From NCBI GenBank assembly GCA_050185825.1, contig JBFWZA010000011.1, forward strand, positions 1 to 64,000: a stretch of DNA of 64,000 bases, written 5' to 3'. The notes beneath the pieces are model-generated. The model made no database searches. It saw nothing but the letters and a program-made list of their open reading frames with translations, and had not been told where the DNA came from. Shown here in pieces: positions 40,003 to 49,267 of this stretch. The stretch is from SZUA-309 sp050185825 (GTDB lineage Bacteria; Pseudomonadota; Gammaproteobacteria; Pseudomonadales; Azotimanducaceae). Numbering within the stretch: position 1 is the stretch's first letter; every line of letters begins with the position of its first letter. The position numbers were made by a program, and so were the translations under genes.

Positions 40003-40647
40003 GTGACCGTGGAAATCTGGATCGTGCTTCTCCTGGCGGTTGCGGGCCTGTCCGGCTGGGCCGGGTACTTCCTGGCCTCCCGACGGGCGCCGAAGCGCGC
40101 AGAGCTCGATGCGCTCGCCGCGGAGCTCGACGAGGCGCGACGCCGGGCCGAGTCCGTGCAGGCCGGTGTGGACGAGCACTTCGAGCAGAGCGCGCGCCTG
40201 TTCGGCAAGCTCGCCGGCGACTACCGCGAGTTTCTCGAGCACTTCGCGGGCAGTGCCCAGTCGCTGGGTCTGTCCGAGACGCGAACCCGGGAGCTGGTGC
40301 AGCAGAGCTTCCAGCCGCTGCTCACCCACGAAGTGGACGATCTGGTGGTGGCGGCCGAGGGGGAAGGCGCGCAGCGTGCAGGCGGTGCGGCGACCGGAAG
40401 TGTTGAGGTCTCGGAAGCCGTCGAAGCACGGGACCCCGAAGTGCCGGTCTCCGGCGCGGACGATGCGGCGCCTGAAGAGGCGGTGCCTGAAGAGGCGGCG
40501 CAGCCCGTGCGGGTGGCGGAAGTCACGCTGAATGCCGAAGCGGTCGAGGATGCCGTGCCCACCGTCGAGCGCCGGGTGGAGTCAACGGATGCCACGACCC
40601 CAACGGAAACCGGGGAGGCAACGCCGGCGGAGCGCGCCCGCTCCTAG
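40003..40647 (+). CDS. zapG: YhcB/ZapG-like cell division and envelope protein (DUF1043)
   Basis: The 214-residue protein has an N-terminal membrane helix (about 3-21, EIWIVLLLAVAGLSGWAGYF), a coiled coil (RAELDALAAELDEARRRAES, about 30-60) and the DUF1043 core FEQSARLFGKLAGDYREFLE HFAGSAQSLGL, then an acidic, disordered tail that is longer than usual. E. coli ZapG/YhcB coordinates envelope biogenesis with division. GTG 40003 is chosen for the start of the helix. Its stop overlaps the next gene's stop on the other strand (CTAG at 40644-40647). Confidence 0.82.
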   Translation: MTVEIWIVLLLAVAGLSGWAGYFLASRRAPKRAELDALAAELDEARRRAESVQAGVDEHFEQSARLFGKLAGDYREFLEHFAGSAQSLGLSETRTRELVQQSFQPLLTHEVDDLVVAAEGEGAQRAGGAATGSVEVSEAVEARDPEVPVSGADDAAPEEAVPEEAAQPVRVAEVTLNAEAVEDAVPTVERRVESTDATTPTETGEATPAERARS

Positions 40648-42272
40648 CCCCAGTCCTCGCGTACGAAGGCCGCCCCCTTCTCCGCAATCATCACCGTGGG
40701 TGCGTTCGTATTGCCGGAGGTGATCCTCGGCATGATGGACGCATCGATCACCCTGAGCCCCTGCACGCCGGCGACCTGAAGCCGGTCGTTGACCACCGCC
40801 AGTGGGTCGCCGCCCATGCGGCAGGTGCCCACCGGGTGGAAGATCGTGGTGCCGAGATCGCCCGCCGCCTGCAGCAGCGCGTCGTCACCCAGGCAGTCGG
40901 TGCCCGGCTTGAGCTCCTTCGGGGCGAACCGTTCCAGCGCCAGTGCCGCCATGATCCGGCGGGTGAACTTCAATCCCGTCACGGCCACCTTGCGGTCGTG
41001 GTCCGTGGACAGATAGTTCAGCGTGATGGCCGGATAGGCGTGGGGATCCGCTGAGGTGATCCGCACGTGGCCCCGGCTCGAGGGCCGCAGGTTGCACACC
41101 GACGGCGTGATGGCGTCGAAACCGTGCAGCGGCTCGCCAAACCGGTCGAGCGACAGCGGCTGCACGTGCCACTCCATGTCCGGGCTCTCCTCGTCGGGCG
41201 AGCTCTTCGCGAAGGCGCCGAGCTGTGAGGGCGGCATGGTCAGCGGGCCGGTGTGGTAGAGAAAGTACTCGAGCCCCATGGCCAGCTTGCCGGTCAGCGT
41301 CCGGGCGCGCCGGTTGAGGGTCACCGTGTTGCTGACCTCGTAGATCGTGCGGATCTGCAGGTGGTCGTGCAGGTTCTCACCCACACCGGGCAGGTCCACC
41401 TGCACCGGGATGCCGTGCGCGCGCAGCAGCCCGCCCGGTCCGATACCGGAGAGCTGCAGGATCTGGGGCGAGCCGATGGCGCCGGCCGCCAGCAGCACCT
41501 CCCGCCGTGCGGCCACGCGCGTCTGCGTGCCGCCTACGCCCTGGCCATAGCGCACCTCGAGGCCCGTGGCGCGCAGCCCGGCGTCGGTGCTCGTCAGCGT
41601 CAGCCGCTCGACGTGGGCGTGGGTGCGCACCGTCAGGTTGGGTCGATGCAGCACCGGCCGCAGAAACGCGCGGGTGGCGGACCAGCGTCGGCCCCGCTTC
41701 TGGTTCATCTGGAAGTAGGCGTTGCCGAAATTGTCGCCCCGGTTGAACTCCTCGATCCTGGGGATGCCGCACTCCTCGGCGGCGTCACGCCAGGCGTTCA
41801 GGATCTCCCAGTTCACACGGCGTTCCTCCACCCTGAGCTCGCCGCCGGCGCCGTGGAAGTCGTCCGCTCCGTGCTGGTAGTCCTCGTGGGCCTTGAACAC
41901 CGGCAGCACGTCGTCCCAGCCCCAGCCGCGGTTGCCGAGGCCGGCCCAGTGGTCGTAATCCCCGCGCTGACCGCGCATGTAGATCATGGCGTTGATGGAA
42001 GAGCAGCCGCCGAGCACCTTGCCCCGGGCATAGCCGATGCGGCGGCCGTTCAGCCCGGGATCGGGCTCGGTCTGGTAGCACCAGTCCGTGCGCGGGTTGT
42101 TGATGGTGTAGAGATAACCCACGGGAATGGAGATCCAGAAATAGTCGTCCTTGCCGCCGGCCTCCAGCAGCAGCACGCTGACCGCCGGATCTGCGGAGAG
42201 GCGGTTGGCGAGCAGGCAGCCGGCGGTGCCCGCGCCGATGATGACGTAGTCGAAGGCTTGCTGATCGGTCAT
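40644..42272 (-). CDS. GMC-family FAD oxidoreductase (choline dehydrogenase-like)
   Basis: The 542-residue flavoprotein has the N-terminal Rossmann motif IIGAGTAGC (about 11-19), GMC signature 1 ARGKVLGGCSSINAMIYMRG, signature 2 AGAIGSPQILQLSGIG and the C-terminal FAD/catalytic region HPVGTCRMGG with NTNAPTVM. Members oxidise primary alcohols such as choline or polyethylene glycol. Catalytic His and Asn are present. The substrate is unknown. It starts at ATG 42270-42272. Confidence 0.9.
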   Translation of the reverse strand: MTDQQAFDYVIIGAGTAGCLLANRLSADPAVSVLLLEAGGKDDYFWISIPVGYLYTINNPRTDWCYQTEPDPGLNGRRIGYARGKVLGGCSSINAMIYMRGQRGDYDHWAGLGNRGWGWDDVLPVFKAHEDYQHGADDFHGAGGELRVEERRVNWEILNAWRDAAEECGIPRIEEFNRGDNFGNAYFQMNQKRGRRWSATRAFLRPVLHRPNLTVRTHAHVERLTLTSTDAGLRATGLEVRYGQGVGGTQTRVAARREVLLAAGAIGSPQILQLSGIGPGGLLRAHGIPVQVDLPGVGENLHDHLQIRTIYEVSNTVTLNRRARTLTGKLAMGLEYFLYHTGPLTMPPSQLGAFAKSSPDEESPDMEWHVQPLSLDRFGEPLHGFDAITPSVCNLRPSSRGHVRITSADPHAYPAITLNYLSTDHDRKVAVTGLKFTRRIMAALALERFAPKELKPGTDCLGDDALLQAAGDLGTTIFHPVGTCRMGGDPLAVVNDRLQVAGVQGLRVIDASIMPRITSGNTNAPTVMIAEKGAAFVREDWG

Positions 42273-42340
42273 GGCGGGAACACCATACCACCGGCGGAGC
42301 CGAGCCGGGCCACCGGCCAACTCGGTAGAAGGAGGGGCTC

Positions 42341-42790
42341 ATGATCAGGGGAAGCTGCCTGTGCGGCCGTGTCCGGTTCGAGGTCGATCGGCTGACCGGG
42401 CCCTTCGAGCTGTGTCACTGCAGCCGCTGCCGCAAGGTGACGGGATCCGCCTTCGCCGCCACCGTTGGTGCGATGGCGGAAGATTTCCGGTGGCTCTGCG
42501 GCGCAGAGAGCATCGGCCGCTGCGAGCTGCCCGTGCGGGAGCGGCCGCCGTCCTACGCGCTGAGCTTCTGCACCGGCTGCGGGTCGGCGCTGCCGTCTCC
42601 CCCGGAATGCGGCTTTTTCGAGATTCCCGCCGGGCTGCTCGACGATGACCCCGGACTCCGGCCTGACAAGCACATCTACGTGGAGTTCGGCGCGCCCTGG
42701 TGGACGGTGGACGACGGGCTCCCATGCTTCACCAAGGCGCAGATCGCCGAGCACCGTGCCCGCGCAGCGGAGTTGCACCGCGACGCCTGA
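42341..42790 (+). CDS. GFA-family (glutathione-dependent formaldehyde-activating-like) zinc protein
   Basis: The 149-residue protein has the GFA/Mss4-like zinc-binding cysteines: CLCGRVRF, CHCSRCRK and FCTGCGS. HIYVEFGAPWW near the end is also a family hallmark. Known GFA proteins bind zinc and often glutathione, but most are uncharacterised. It follows the divergent GMC gene by 68 bases. Confidence 0.85.
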   Translation: MIRGSCLCGRVRFEVDRLTGPFELCHCSRCRKVTGSAFAATVGAMAEDFRWLCGAESIGRCELPVRERPPSYALSFCTGCGSALPSPPECGFFEIPAGLLDDDPGLRPDKHIYVEFGAPWWTVDDGLPCFTKAQIAEHRARAAELHRDA

Positions 42791-42836
42791 TCCTGGTGCA
42801 CGTTTCGGCTGCTGTTTCCTTTCACGCCCCAAAAAC

Positions 42837-42974
42837 GGGCCCGGAATTGATCCGGGTCACAGGCCCGTCACCGAAACGGCGCATGATTTCCGCCCATACG
42901 GCCGACCAGGACAGTTGGCCCCGGTTTTGCAATTCCCTGAGCAAGGCACCGTCCGCTCCCGGTCGAACCGGGAG
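42837..42974. other. Hairpins between the GFA and PlsC-like genes
   Basis: The 232-base gap holds two stem-loops. CCCGGA/TCCGGG at about 42839-42855 lies inside a longer GGGCC/GGCCC pair just after the GFA gene and could be its terminator. CTCCCGGT (42956-42963) pairs exactly with ACCGGGAG (42967-42974) around a CGA loop 48 bases before the PlsC-like start, in its leader. No T-tract follows either. Confidence 0.5.
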
Positions 42975-43022
42975 GGACGCCGATGCCGCCCGAAGAGCAC
43001 GAGCGAGAAAGGAGCATCTCCC

Positions 43023-43802
43023 ATGGCCGAAGTCAGCGCGCCCATCAGTCTGCGCAAGCGGAAGGTACCGACCCTCTACGAAGCGGACGAATCGAAATAC
43101 GTGGGGCCCCATGCCTGGCAGATCCAGTGGTGGGCGCGGGCCGTGCGCCGCCTGATGGAGCATCGCGCCTACACCCGCTGGGTGGATGCGGCCTGCGAGG
43201 AGGTCCGCGTCGAGGGTATCGAGCATCTCGACGCCATCGACGGACCCTGCGTGATCATCGGTAACCACACCAGCCACCTGGACACGCTGCTCGTGCATCA
43301 CGCGCTGCCGAGACGCCTGCGCGGCAGGCTCTACTTCGCTGCTGCTCAGGATCGCTGGTTCGTCAAAGGCAAGAAGAAGCTGACACTCCAGCCCTGGTAC
43401 CAGTCGCTGGTGCTCGGCAACTTTCCCATTCTCCGTGGCGGCGGCGCGCGGGCGCTGTCCTACGCACACTGGCTGCTCGGCAAGCGGCAGATCGTTTTCG
43501 TCTTTCCGGAAGGTACGCGGGCCACGGCGGACGAGCTCGGCGAGTTCAAGCTGGGTGCGGCGCTGCTGGCGCTGGAGCACGACGTGCCCGTGGTGCCCGT
43601 CTACCTGTCCGGCCTGCGCAAGATCCGGCCGAAAGGCAGCCGCGAAGTGCAGCGTGGCGTGGCGGGCGTGCAGATTCTGCCGCCCGTGCGGTTTTCGCCG
43701 GGCAGCGACCCGGCGGCGGCCACGGCGCTGCTGCACGAGCGCCTGTCTGCCGTGCACAGGCAGCACGTGACCGAAGCGCCGGTGGTTTCCGACGCGGCCT
43801 GA
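43023..43802 (+). CDS. PlsC-like 1-acylglycerol-3-phosphate acyltransferase family protein
   Basis: The 259-residue protein carries the acyltransferase motif I NHTSHLD (Asn81, His82, Asp87) and motif III FPEGTRA (about 160), with VVPVYLSGLRKI as the conserved fourth motif. Such enzymes move acyl chains to glycerolipids, or occasionally to other acceptors. GGAG precedes ATG 43023 at 8 bases. It is isolated in the operon sense. Confidence 0.85.
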   Translation: MAEVSAPISLRKRKVPTLYEADESKYVGPHAWQIQWWARAVRRLMEHRAYTRWVDAACEEVRVEGIEHLDAIDGPCVIIGNHTSHLDTLLVHHALPRRLRGRLYFAAAQDRWFVKGKKKLTLQPWYQSLVLGNFPILRGGGARALSYAHWLLGKRQIVFVFPEGTRATADELGEFKLGAALLALEHDVPVVPVYLSGLRKIRPKGSREVQRGVAGVQILPPVRFSPGSDPAAATALLHERLSAVHRQHVTEAPVVSDAA

Positions 43803-43813
43803 GCGAAGGAGTA

Positions 43814-44452
43814 TCAGTAGATCTTCAGACCGCCGAACTGTCTGCGGACGCGACGGTCCAGCCAGGCATAGCCGATGAAGGCACCGATGGCGAGGGCGGC
43901 GATCACCGCCGCGGCGAGCCAGGGCAGCGGCACCCGGACGCCACCGGCCGCCAGGGTGGTCTTCAACGTCTCGTTCTCCGCGCGCAGCGCCGGGAGATCT
44001 TCGACACCCTGCTCCGCGCTCGCCAGAGCGGCGTTCAGGGTCTCGACCCGTTCGGTGAGCTCACCGAGCTGCCTGTCCCGGTCGGCCAGCGCCGCGGCGG
44101 CCTCTGCCTGCGCGGCCTCGACACGGGCCAGCCGGCGTCGTGCGGGCTCCTTGTCGACGACGAAGGCGGTTTTCACCCAGCCCTGATCGCCGTCCTCGGT
44201 GCGCACCCGGATGGACATGAGCGAGCGCTCCAGGACGTCGAGGCGGGTGCCGCTGACGAGCGTTTTCAGCGCCCGGCCGGCAGTCTCTTCCGACTGGTAG
44301 AGACCGAGGCGCAGCTCGTCGGTCACGTAGACAACGTCCGCCTCGCTCGCGGTGGCCGGCATCGCCGCGCAGAGCAGCGTGACGAGCGCGCTCAGCAGCA
44401 TGACGGGCCGGCCATGCCCGCTGCCAGGAGATCTTCTACGCGCTTCGATCAT
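43814..44452 (-). CDS. TIGR04211-type SH3 domain protein with C-terminal membrane helix
   Basis: The 212-residue exported protein has a signal peptide (about 15-36), a bacterial SH3-like domain (VYVTDELRLGLYQSEETAGR, LVSGTRLDVLERSLMSIRVR, QGWVKTAFVVDKEP, about 41-103), a coiled coil (about 105-160) and a C-terminal membrane helix (about 175-195). It matches the YgiM-type periplasmic SH3 proteins. Function unknown. Confidence 0.83.
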   Translation of the reverse strand: MIEARRRSPGSGHGRPVMLLSALVTLLCAAMPATASEADVVYVTDELRLGLYQSEETAGRALKTLVSGTRLDVLERSLMSIRVRTEDGDQGWVKTAFVVDKEPARRRLARVEAAQAEAAAALADRDRQLGELTERVETLNAALASAEQGVEDLPALRAENETLKTTLAAGGVRVPLPWLAAAVIAALAIGAFIGYAWLDRRVRRQFGGLKIY

Positions 44453-44468
44453 GGAACCCTCCCTGGCC

Positions 44469-45692
44469 TCATCGTTCAGACGCGGCGGAAAAAATGTCGC
44501 CGGCCACGTTGCGGGTCTCGAGCAGCGCGGCGAGACGCTTGCCGTTGATGGGCCCGGTGGCGATCAGCTCTCTGACCACCGCGTCCAGCGAATCACCGCG
44601 GTCGGCGAGCTTGTGCGACAGCGCGTGCAGCTCCAGCGTGGCGTGGGCCGTATCCGCGCCGGTGGAAGGATTGGCCAGGCGGCCACCGTCCCGCGACGAC
44701 CAGCTCGACAGCATGTTCAGCGCGCTGTGGAAGCGCTGCTCGCTGATGCCGCCGGTACGACGCAGGATCTCCAGCGAGTAGTACTCGGCAAGTCCTTCCA
44801 CGAGCCAGTCGTCGCTGTCACTCTTCGTGGAAGCCACGGCCACGTGCACCAGCTCGTGAATCAGGGCGCTGGTGCCGTTGCCGCTGATCAGCGGCCGGTC
44901 AGTGTGTATATAGAGGGAGGACGGTCCCGAGAGCCCGCCCCGCCACATGTCGCGACTGCCGCTGACGATCAGCAGTCGTTCCGGGAAGCCGGGAAACACC
45001 TCGACCACGGCCGGCAGGGTCCAGCGCAGAAAGGCCAGGGTGTCCTGGCGACGGAAACCCTCGCCCACCGGCGCCGCCACCGCCACCTGGCGATCTGCGA
45101 TGCGGTCGCGGCGGACGCCGATCTCTCCCGCCAGCGCCCAGCCTGTGGGTCGGGGAAAGAGGCGGTCGGAGGTCACCGGATGCACGTCGACATTGCTCGG
45201 GCCGTAGGGCGTCTCGAGGCTCCAGCCGCTCGGCCCGGACAGGCGCAGGGTGGCGGCCGAGACGGTGCCGGCGACTGCCCGGGTGACAGCCGGGGGAAAC
45301 AGATCATCCAGACGGAACAGGGCCCAGGCGGACGTCATCTTCGCCTCGTAGACGTCGCCCCGGCGGCTGTCCACCCTGACCCGGTAGCGGAGGACGCCGC
45401 CCTTCTTCGGTGGTTCCCACGAAACCCGATCGGCATCCCTGCGGAGCCTGCCGTCTCCGTCGAAGTCGCTGAAGCGGTCGGCGGGCGCGTTGAAGTCGAG
45501 TTCCCGAAGCAGATCTGCGCCCTGGGAGAGGGTGAGTGTCACCGCCGCCATGCCGGACTCGGGCTCCAGACGTACGGCGTAGCCGAGCTCGACCGTGCCG
45601 GGGCTCTCCTGTCCCGGCGCCTCCCGGGCGCAGGCCAGCAGAACCAGCCCGACGCCGAGCGTCAGCGCGAGCGAGAACAGCCTGTGCGTCAC
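44469..45692 (-). CDS. M61-like zinc metallopeptidase-type lipoprotein
   Basis: The 407-residue lipoprotein (lipobox LLAC, Cys21) has the gluzincin motif HELVH (His279 and His283) and a downstream third ligand in VEGLAEYYS, like M61 or related family peptidases. The N-terminal half is beta-rich. The GTG at 45690-45692 gives a correct lipoprotein signal; another GTG at 45711-45713 would add seven residues. Its upstream neighbour is a small lipoprotein. Confidence 0.7.
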   Translation of the reverse strand: MTHRLFSLALTLGVGLVLLACAREAPGQESPGTVELGYAVRLEPESGMAAVTLTLSQGADLLRELDFNAPADRFSDFDGDGRLRRDADRVSWEPPKKGGVLRYRVRVDSRRGDVYEAKMTSAWALFRLDDLFPPAVTRAVAGTVSAATLRLSGPSGWSLETPYGPSNVDVHPVTSDRLFPRPTGWALAGEIGVRRDRIADRQVAVAAPVGEGFRRQDTLAFLRWTLPAVVEVFPGFPERLLIVSGSRDMWRGGLSGPSSLYIHTDRPLISGNGTSALIHELVHVAVASTKSDSDDWLVEGLAEYYSLEILRRTGGISEQRFHSALNMLSSWSSRDGGRLANPSTGADTAHATLELHALSHKLADRGDSLDAVVRELIATGPINGKRLAALLETRNVAGDIFSAASER

Positions 45693-45717
45693 CTGCCTGC
45701 CCGTTTGCCGCACGTGC

Positions 45718-45891
45718 TCAGTAGATGCGTCCGCCGATGCGGATGCTGGTGCCCATGCCGCCACCGCCGTGGTAGCCGCCGCCGCTGTAGCTGCTGAAGC
45801 CGACGCTGCCGTAGACCTGAGGCTGCTCACAGCCGCCGAGGCTCAGGCAGAGCAGGGCGAAGCAGACGATTCTGGTGGGGCGTAACTTCAT
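45718..45891 (-). CDS. Small glycine-rich lipoprotein (57 residues)
   Basis: The peptide has a lipoprotein signal with lipobox LSLGGC and a short glycine/serine/tyrosine-rich tail ending GGRIY. No family recognised. It lies 4 bases upstream of a possible GTG of the metallopeptidase gene, so the two may share a transcript. A GGAG site is visible upstream. Confidence 0.6.
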   Translation of the reverse strand: MKLRPTRIVCFALLCLSLGGCEQPQVYGSVGFSSYSGGGYHGGGGMGTSIRIGGRIY

Positions 45892-45947
45892 GCAACTCTC
45901 CTTGTGACGCTTCGACGGGGCTCCCGGGGCATTTGTTCCCAGCGCCT

Positions 45948-46841
45948 TCAATCCGCCTCCTCCGTGAACGACCAGGTCTGCAACGCGATACCCGCGCCGG
46001 ACGGATCCGCGATGAGCGCGACCCGGCCACCGAGCGGACGTTCCTGGGCTTCCACGTAAACGCGACCGCCCAGCGCCGGCACCCTGGCGGTGATGGCGGC
46101 AGGATCCTCGACTCGGATGTAGGTCACCCAGACCGGCCGTTCCTTCGCGAAAGGATGGGCGAGAATGCCGAAGGCAGGCCGGTCCTCCCGGGTGAGCATC
46201 CGGTAGCTGCCCTCGCCGGCGTCCACGTCGCGCTCGCCGAGCCCGACGAGGTTCCGGTAGAAGGCGGTGCCGGCGCCGACGTCGGACGTCCAGAGCTCGT
46301 CCCAGAGGAAGTCGCCGATGCCCGGCTGCCACTGTGGCGGGTCGCCGTCCCGGGTTTCCACCAGTGCCAGGAGCGCGCCCTGGGGATCCACCACCACGGC
46401 CATGCGCCCGCGGTCGGCCACATCGGTGGGCGGGGTCAGAATCTGACCGCCTTCGGCGGCGAACCGCCGGGACGCCTCGTCGGCGTCCGCAACCGACATG
46501 AGCACGACCCACTGCGAGATGTCGCCGCGGGCATTGTTCAGGCTCGCCTGGTTCACCATGCCGCCGATCAGCCGGCCGTTGTGCCGGATCAGGCTGTAGG
46601 CATCGTCGCCGCCCAGGTTGAACAGTCCGCCCACCGCCTCGAACTCCCAGCCGAACAGTTCCTCGTAGAAGCGCCGTGATTCCGCCGGCGTGTCCGAGAT
46701 CAGGTCCCGCCAGATCACCCGGCCGACGTCGTGCCGGCCGGTGGGGGCGTCGGTGACCGCCGGCAGGCTGACACCGGTGACCGCGCACCCGAAAGCGGCG
46801 TACAGAAAGATGAGGGTCAGAAGGAGTCTTCCGCGCTTCAA
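45948..46841 (-). CDS. Lipoprotein with two VOC (glyoxalase/bleomycin resistance) domains
   Basis: The 297-residue protein has a lipobox-like signal (FLYAAFGC, Cys19) and two vicinal-oxygen-chelate domains: about 38-160 (VIWRDLISDTPAESRRFYEE, LGGDDAYSLIRHNGRLIGGM) and about 165-290 (FLWDELWTSDVGAGTAFYRN, AGIALQTWSF). VOC lipoproteins with this architecture are common in marine Gammaproteobacteria and have no known role. Metal ligands are not all evident. Confidence 0.75.
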   Translation of the reverse strand: MKRGRLLLTLIFLYAAFGCAVTGVSLPAVTDAPTGRHDVGRVIWRDLISDTPAESRRFYEELFGWEFEAVGGLFNLGGDDAYSLIRHNGRLIGGMVNQASLNNARGDISQWVVLMSVADADEASRRFAAEGGQILTPPTDVADRGRMAVVVDPQGALLALVETRDGDPPQWQPGIGDFLWDELWTSDVGAGTAFYRNLVGLGERDVDAGEGSYRMLTREDRPAFGILAHPFAKERPVWVTYIRVEDPAAITARVPALGGRVYVEAQERPLGGRVALIADPSGAGIALQTWSFTEEAD

Positions 46842-46927
46842 CGCGCTCTCCAGCGATCGATGTTGGTCGCGATGCTACCCCAAGTCAGTGACGGGATTCG
46901 ACGACCCCCTCGACAGAGCGGGCAGGC

Positions 46928-48517
46928 TCAGCCGATCTCGGTCACCGTCTCGCCCGCCGCCCGGGCCCGCTCGAGCCGGCTGGCCTCGTCCCGCGGCAGG
47001 TGCCGCCAGGCCAGCGTCAGGCAGACGAGGGTGATCACGAAGATGCCGAGCGCGGCGGCGATGGCGGTCTGCAGCGCGGTGGCCTCGTCCATGCCGGTGG
47101 AGAGGAAGACGTCGGAGAGCTGACCCATGAAGTAGGGCCCGAGTGCCAGGCCGATGAACGTGTTCACCAGGATGTAGTAGGCACCGGCCACCGCGCGCAT
47201 GCGCGGCAGCACCAGATCGGCGGCCGTGCTCGGCGGGATGCCGGGCCAGGCGGCGCTGAACAGGTGATGAGCGAGGTTCAGGGCGAACGCCATCATCAGG
47301 CTCTCGGTATAGATCATCCACAGCACCAGCGGCGCCGTGCCGGCCACCGCCAGGTAACCGACGAGGAGTCTTCCGGCCGGGTGCCGACGCTTCAGCGCGT
47401 CGCCGAGCATGCCGCCGAGCGTCACGCCCAGCCAGCCGCCGATGGCGCTGCCGAGACCGATGTAGAGTCCGACCTCGGTGGCTGTGGTGTCGTGGAGCCG
47501 CAGCAGCAGGGGGGCGGTCCAGAAGCCCACGCCGTAGGTCACGAACGAGATGGTCGGGAAGGCCAGCATCGTGAAGATCATGGCTTTCGAGCGGAAGATC
47601 ATGGCGAACGTGGCCGGATCCCGGGCGGCGAGCGACTGGGCCCAGGAGAAGACCACGTACACACCGATCCCGATGGCCAGCCACTGGGGGATGTTGTCGG
47701 TGAGCACCACGAGCAGCCAGGCCACCGCCGTGATCACGGCTGCCGCCAGCGCGTTCAGGCGCAGCGAGGCGCCGTCGCGGCGCAGCCCAGGCAGGTTCAG
47801 CAGCGGCAGCATGGCCATCATCTCGCTGGCCAGCACCTTCCAGGGCGCGGGGTGGTCGTCGCTGACGATCCCCTCGCTGATGCCGCGCTTCGGCTCACGC
47901 AGGCTGCGCACCCATGCCGCCATCAGGATCCCGGGAATACCCACCGCCATGAACGCCACGTGCCAGCCCTTCAGGCCGAACGGCGCTTCCGACGCCAGCG
48001 GATAGGCGTTGGCCCAGTTGTCGAGAATGAGGCCGCCGAGGAACAGGCCGATGCCGCCGCCGATGTAGACCCCGGAAGAGTAGATGCCGATCACCGTGGC
48101 GCGCAGGCGGGTGGGGTAGTAGTCGGAGAGCATGGAATACGCTGCCGGCGAGGCGCTGGCCTCACCGATCCCCACGCCGATCCGGAACAGCGCGAGCACG
48201 GGAAACGACCGTGCCAGGCCGGAGAGCGCCGTCATCAGGCTCCAGAACATGAGCCCCAGCGAGATCAGGCTGCGGCGGATCCAGACATCGGCAAAGCGGG
48301 CCAGCGGGATACCGAACACCGCGTAGAACACGGCGAACACCGTGCCGTAGAGAAAACCCATCTCCGCGTCGCTGATGCCGAGGTCCGCTTTGATGTCCTC
48401 GGCCAGGATGGAGAGGATGTTACGGTCTATGAAGTTGAAGACGTAGACGATGACCAGCACGAACAGCACATAGTGCGCGTACCAGCCACCGAGCTTCGGC
48501 GTCTGCCCGTTCTCCAC
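46928..48517 (-). CDS. Major facilitator superfamily transporter (spinster-like)
   Basis: The 529-residue protein has about 12 helices. The loop motif VFNFIDRNILSILAEDIK, GIPLARFADVWIRRSLISLG and the GVGIGEASASPAAYSMLSDY segment match the spinster/ACS-type MFS group often found beside steroid or aromatic degradation genes. Substrate unknown. ATG 48515-48517. Confidence 0.85.
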   Translation of the reverse strand: MENGQTPKLGGWYAHYVLFVLVIVYVFNFIDRNILSILAEDIKADLGISDAEMGFLYGTVFAVFYAVFGIPLARFADVWIRRSLISLGLMFWSLMTALSGLARSFPVLALFRIGVGIGEASASPAAYSMLSDYYPTRLRATVIGIYSSGVYIGGGIGLFLGGLILDNWANAYPLASEAPFGLKGWHVAFMAVGIPGILMAAWVRSLREPKRGISEGIVSDDHPAPWKVLASEMMAMLPLLNLPGLRRDGASLRLNALAAAVITAVAWLLVVLTDNIPQWLAIGIGVYVVFSWAQSLAARDPATFAMIFRSKAMIFTMLAFPTISFVTYGVGFWTAPLLLRLHDTTATEVGLYIGLGSAIGGWLGVTLGGMLGDALKRRHPAGRLLVGYLAVAGTAPLVLWMIYTESLMMAFALNLAHHLFSAAWPGIPPSTAADLVLPRMRAVAGAYYILVNTFIGLALGPYFMGQLSDVFLSTGMDEATALQTAIAAALGIFVITLVCLTLAWRHLPRDEASRLERARAAGETVTEIG

Positions 48518-48625
48518 CCGCTCTCTCCCCGTCTCTCCAGCCTGGTGATACCAGAGAACCTGGTCCGGTGCCAGAGAAACCGACCCGGAGCCGGAAGCTG
48601 CCCGGGTAAGAGAGCGGGTGCGCTC

Positions 48626-49126
48626 TTAACCGTTCAGCTGCTTGTTGTATTCGGCGCGCGTCGCCTGAAAGCGCTCGAACGGAAACCTGATGGGAACCCC
48701 TTCGATAGCGGCGAGCAGCATCATCAGGTGGGCTTCCCAGCCGGCGCAGGACCTGGCGACGTCCTCGTCAACCGGGGTAGTGAGGGTGAGGATCAGCCGG
48801 GTCTCACTGCCCGCTGGCTCGATCTCATAGCGTACGGGCCGCTCCGGCTCCCCGGGACCGGACCAGGAGTACTCGAGCAGCCGCTCGGGCTCGAAGGCGG
48901 TCACGGTGCTGTCGATGACGATACCGCTGTCGACGAAGTTGAGCTTTGCAGCACCCCCGTTTCTCAGCTCGATCTCGCCGGGCGCCAGCCAGTCCACGAA
49001 CTTCGCAGGATCCGTCAGCATGGCCCACACCGTCGAGGGTGGGTGGGCGATCAGCCGTTCCAGCTTGGCCCGATAGGTGTTACCCACGCGCTCGATGCTG
49101 CCGAGCGACTCGTTGGTGTCTGTCAT
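48626..49126 (-). CDS. SRPBCC-family (START-like) lipid or ligand-binding protein
   Basis: The 166-residue protein has the helix-grip fold pattern: YRAKLERLIAHPPSTVWAML TDPAKFVDWL at the start, GSETRLILTLTTPV and a long C-terminal helix (SCAGWEAHLMMLLAAIEG). It resembles Aha1/polyketide-cyclase-like SRPBCC proteins. A GGAGG site precedes ATG 49126. The gene stands alone, convergent with nothing and divergent from the beta-lactamase-fold gene. Confidence 0.75.
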   Translation of the reverse strand: MTDTNESLGSIERVGNTYRAKLERLIAHPPSTVWAMLTDPAKFVDWLAPGEIELRNGGAAKLNFVDSGIVIDSTVTAFEPERLLEYSWSGPGEPERPVRYEIEPAGSETRLILTLTTPVDEDVARSCAGWEAHLMMLLAAIEGVPIRFPFERFQATRAEYNKQLNG

Positions 49127-49267
49127 GCGCTGCCTCCGGTGCGAATCGCCGCGAGCATAGCGGAAGCCGGGATGCCGCAGGGACACGGGATACTACCTAG
49201 CCGGATGCTTCGTGGTCTGTGCACCAGGGATGTGGGATCCTCCATGGACGGCAGACGGGGAGCAGGC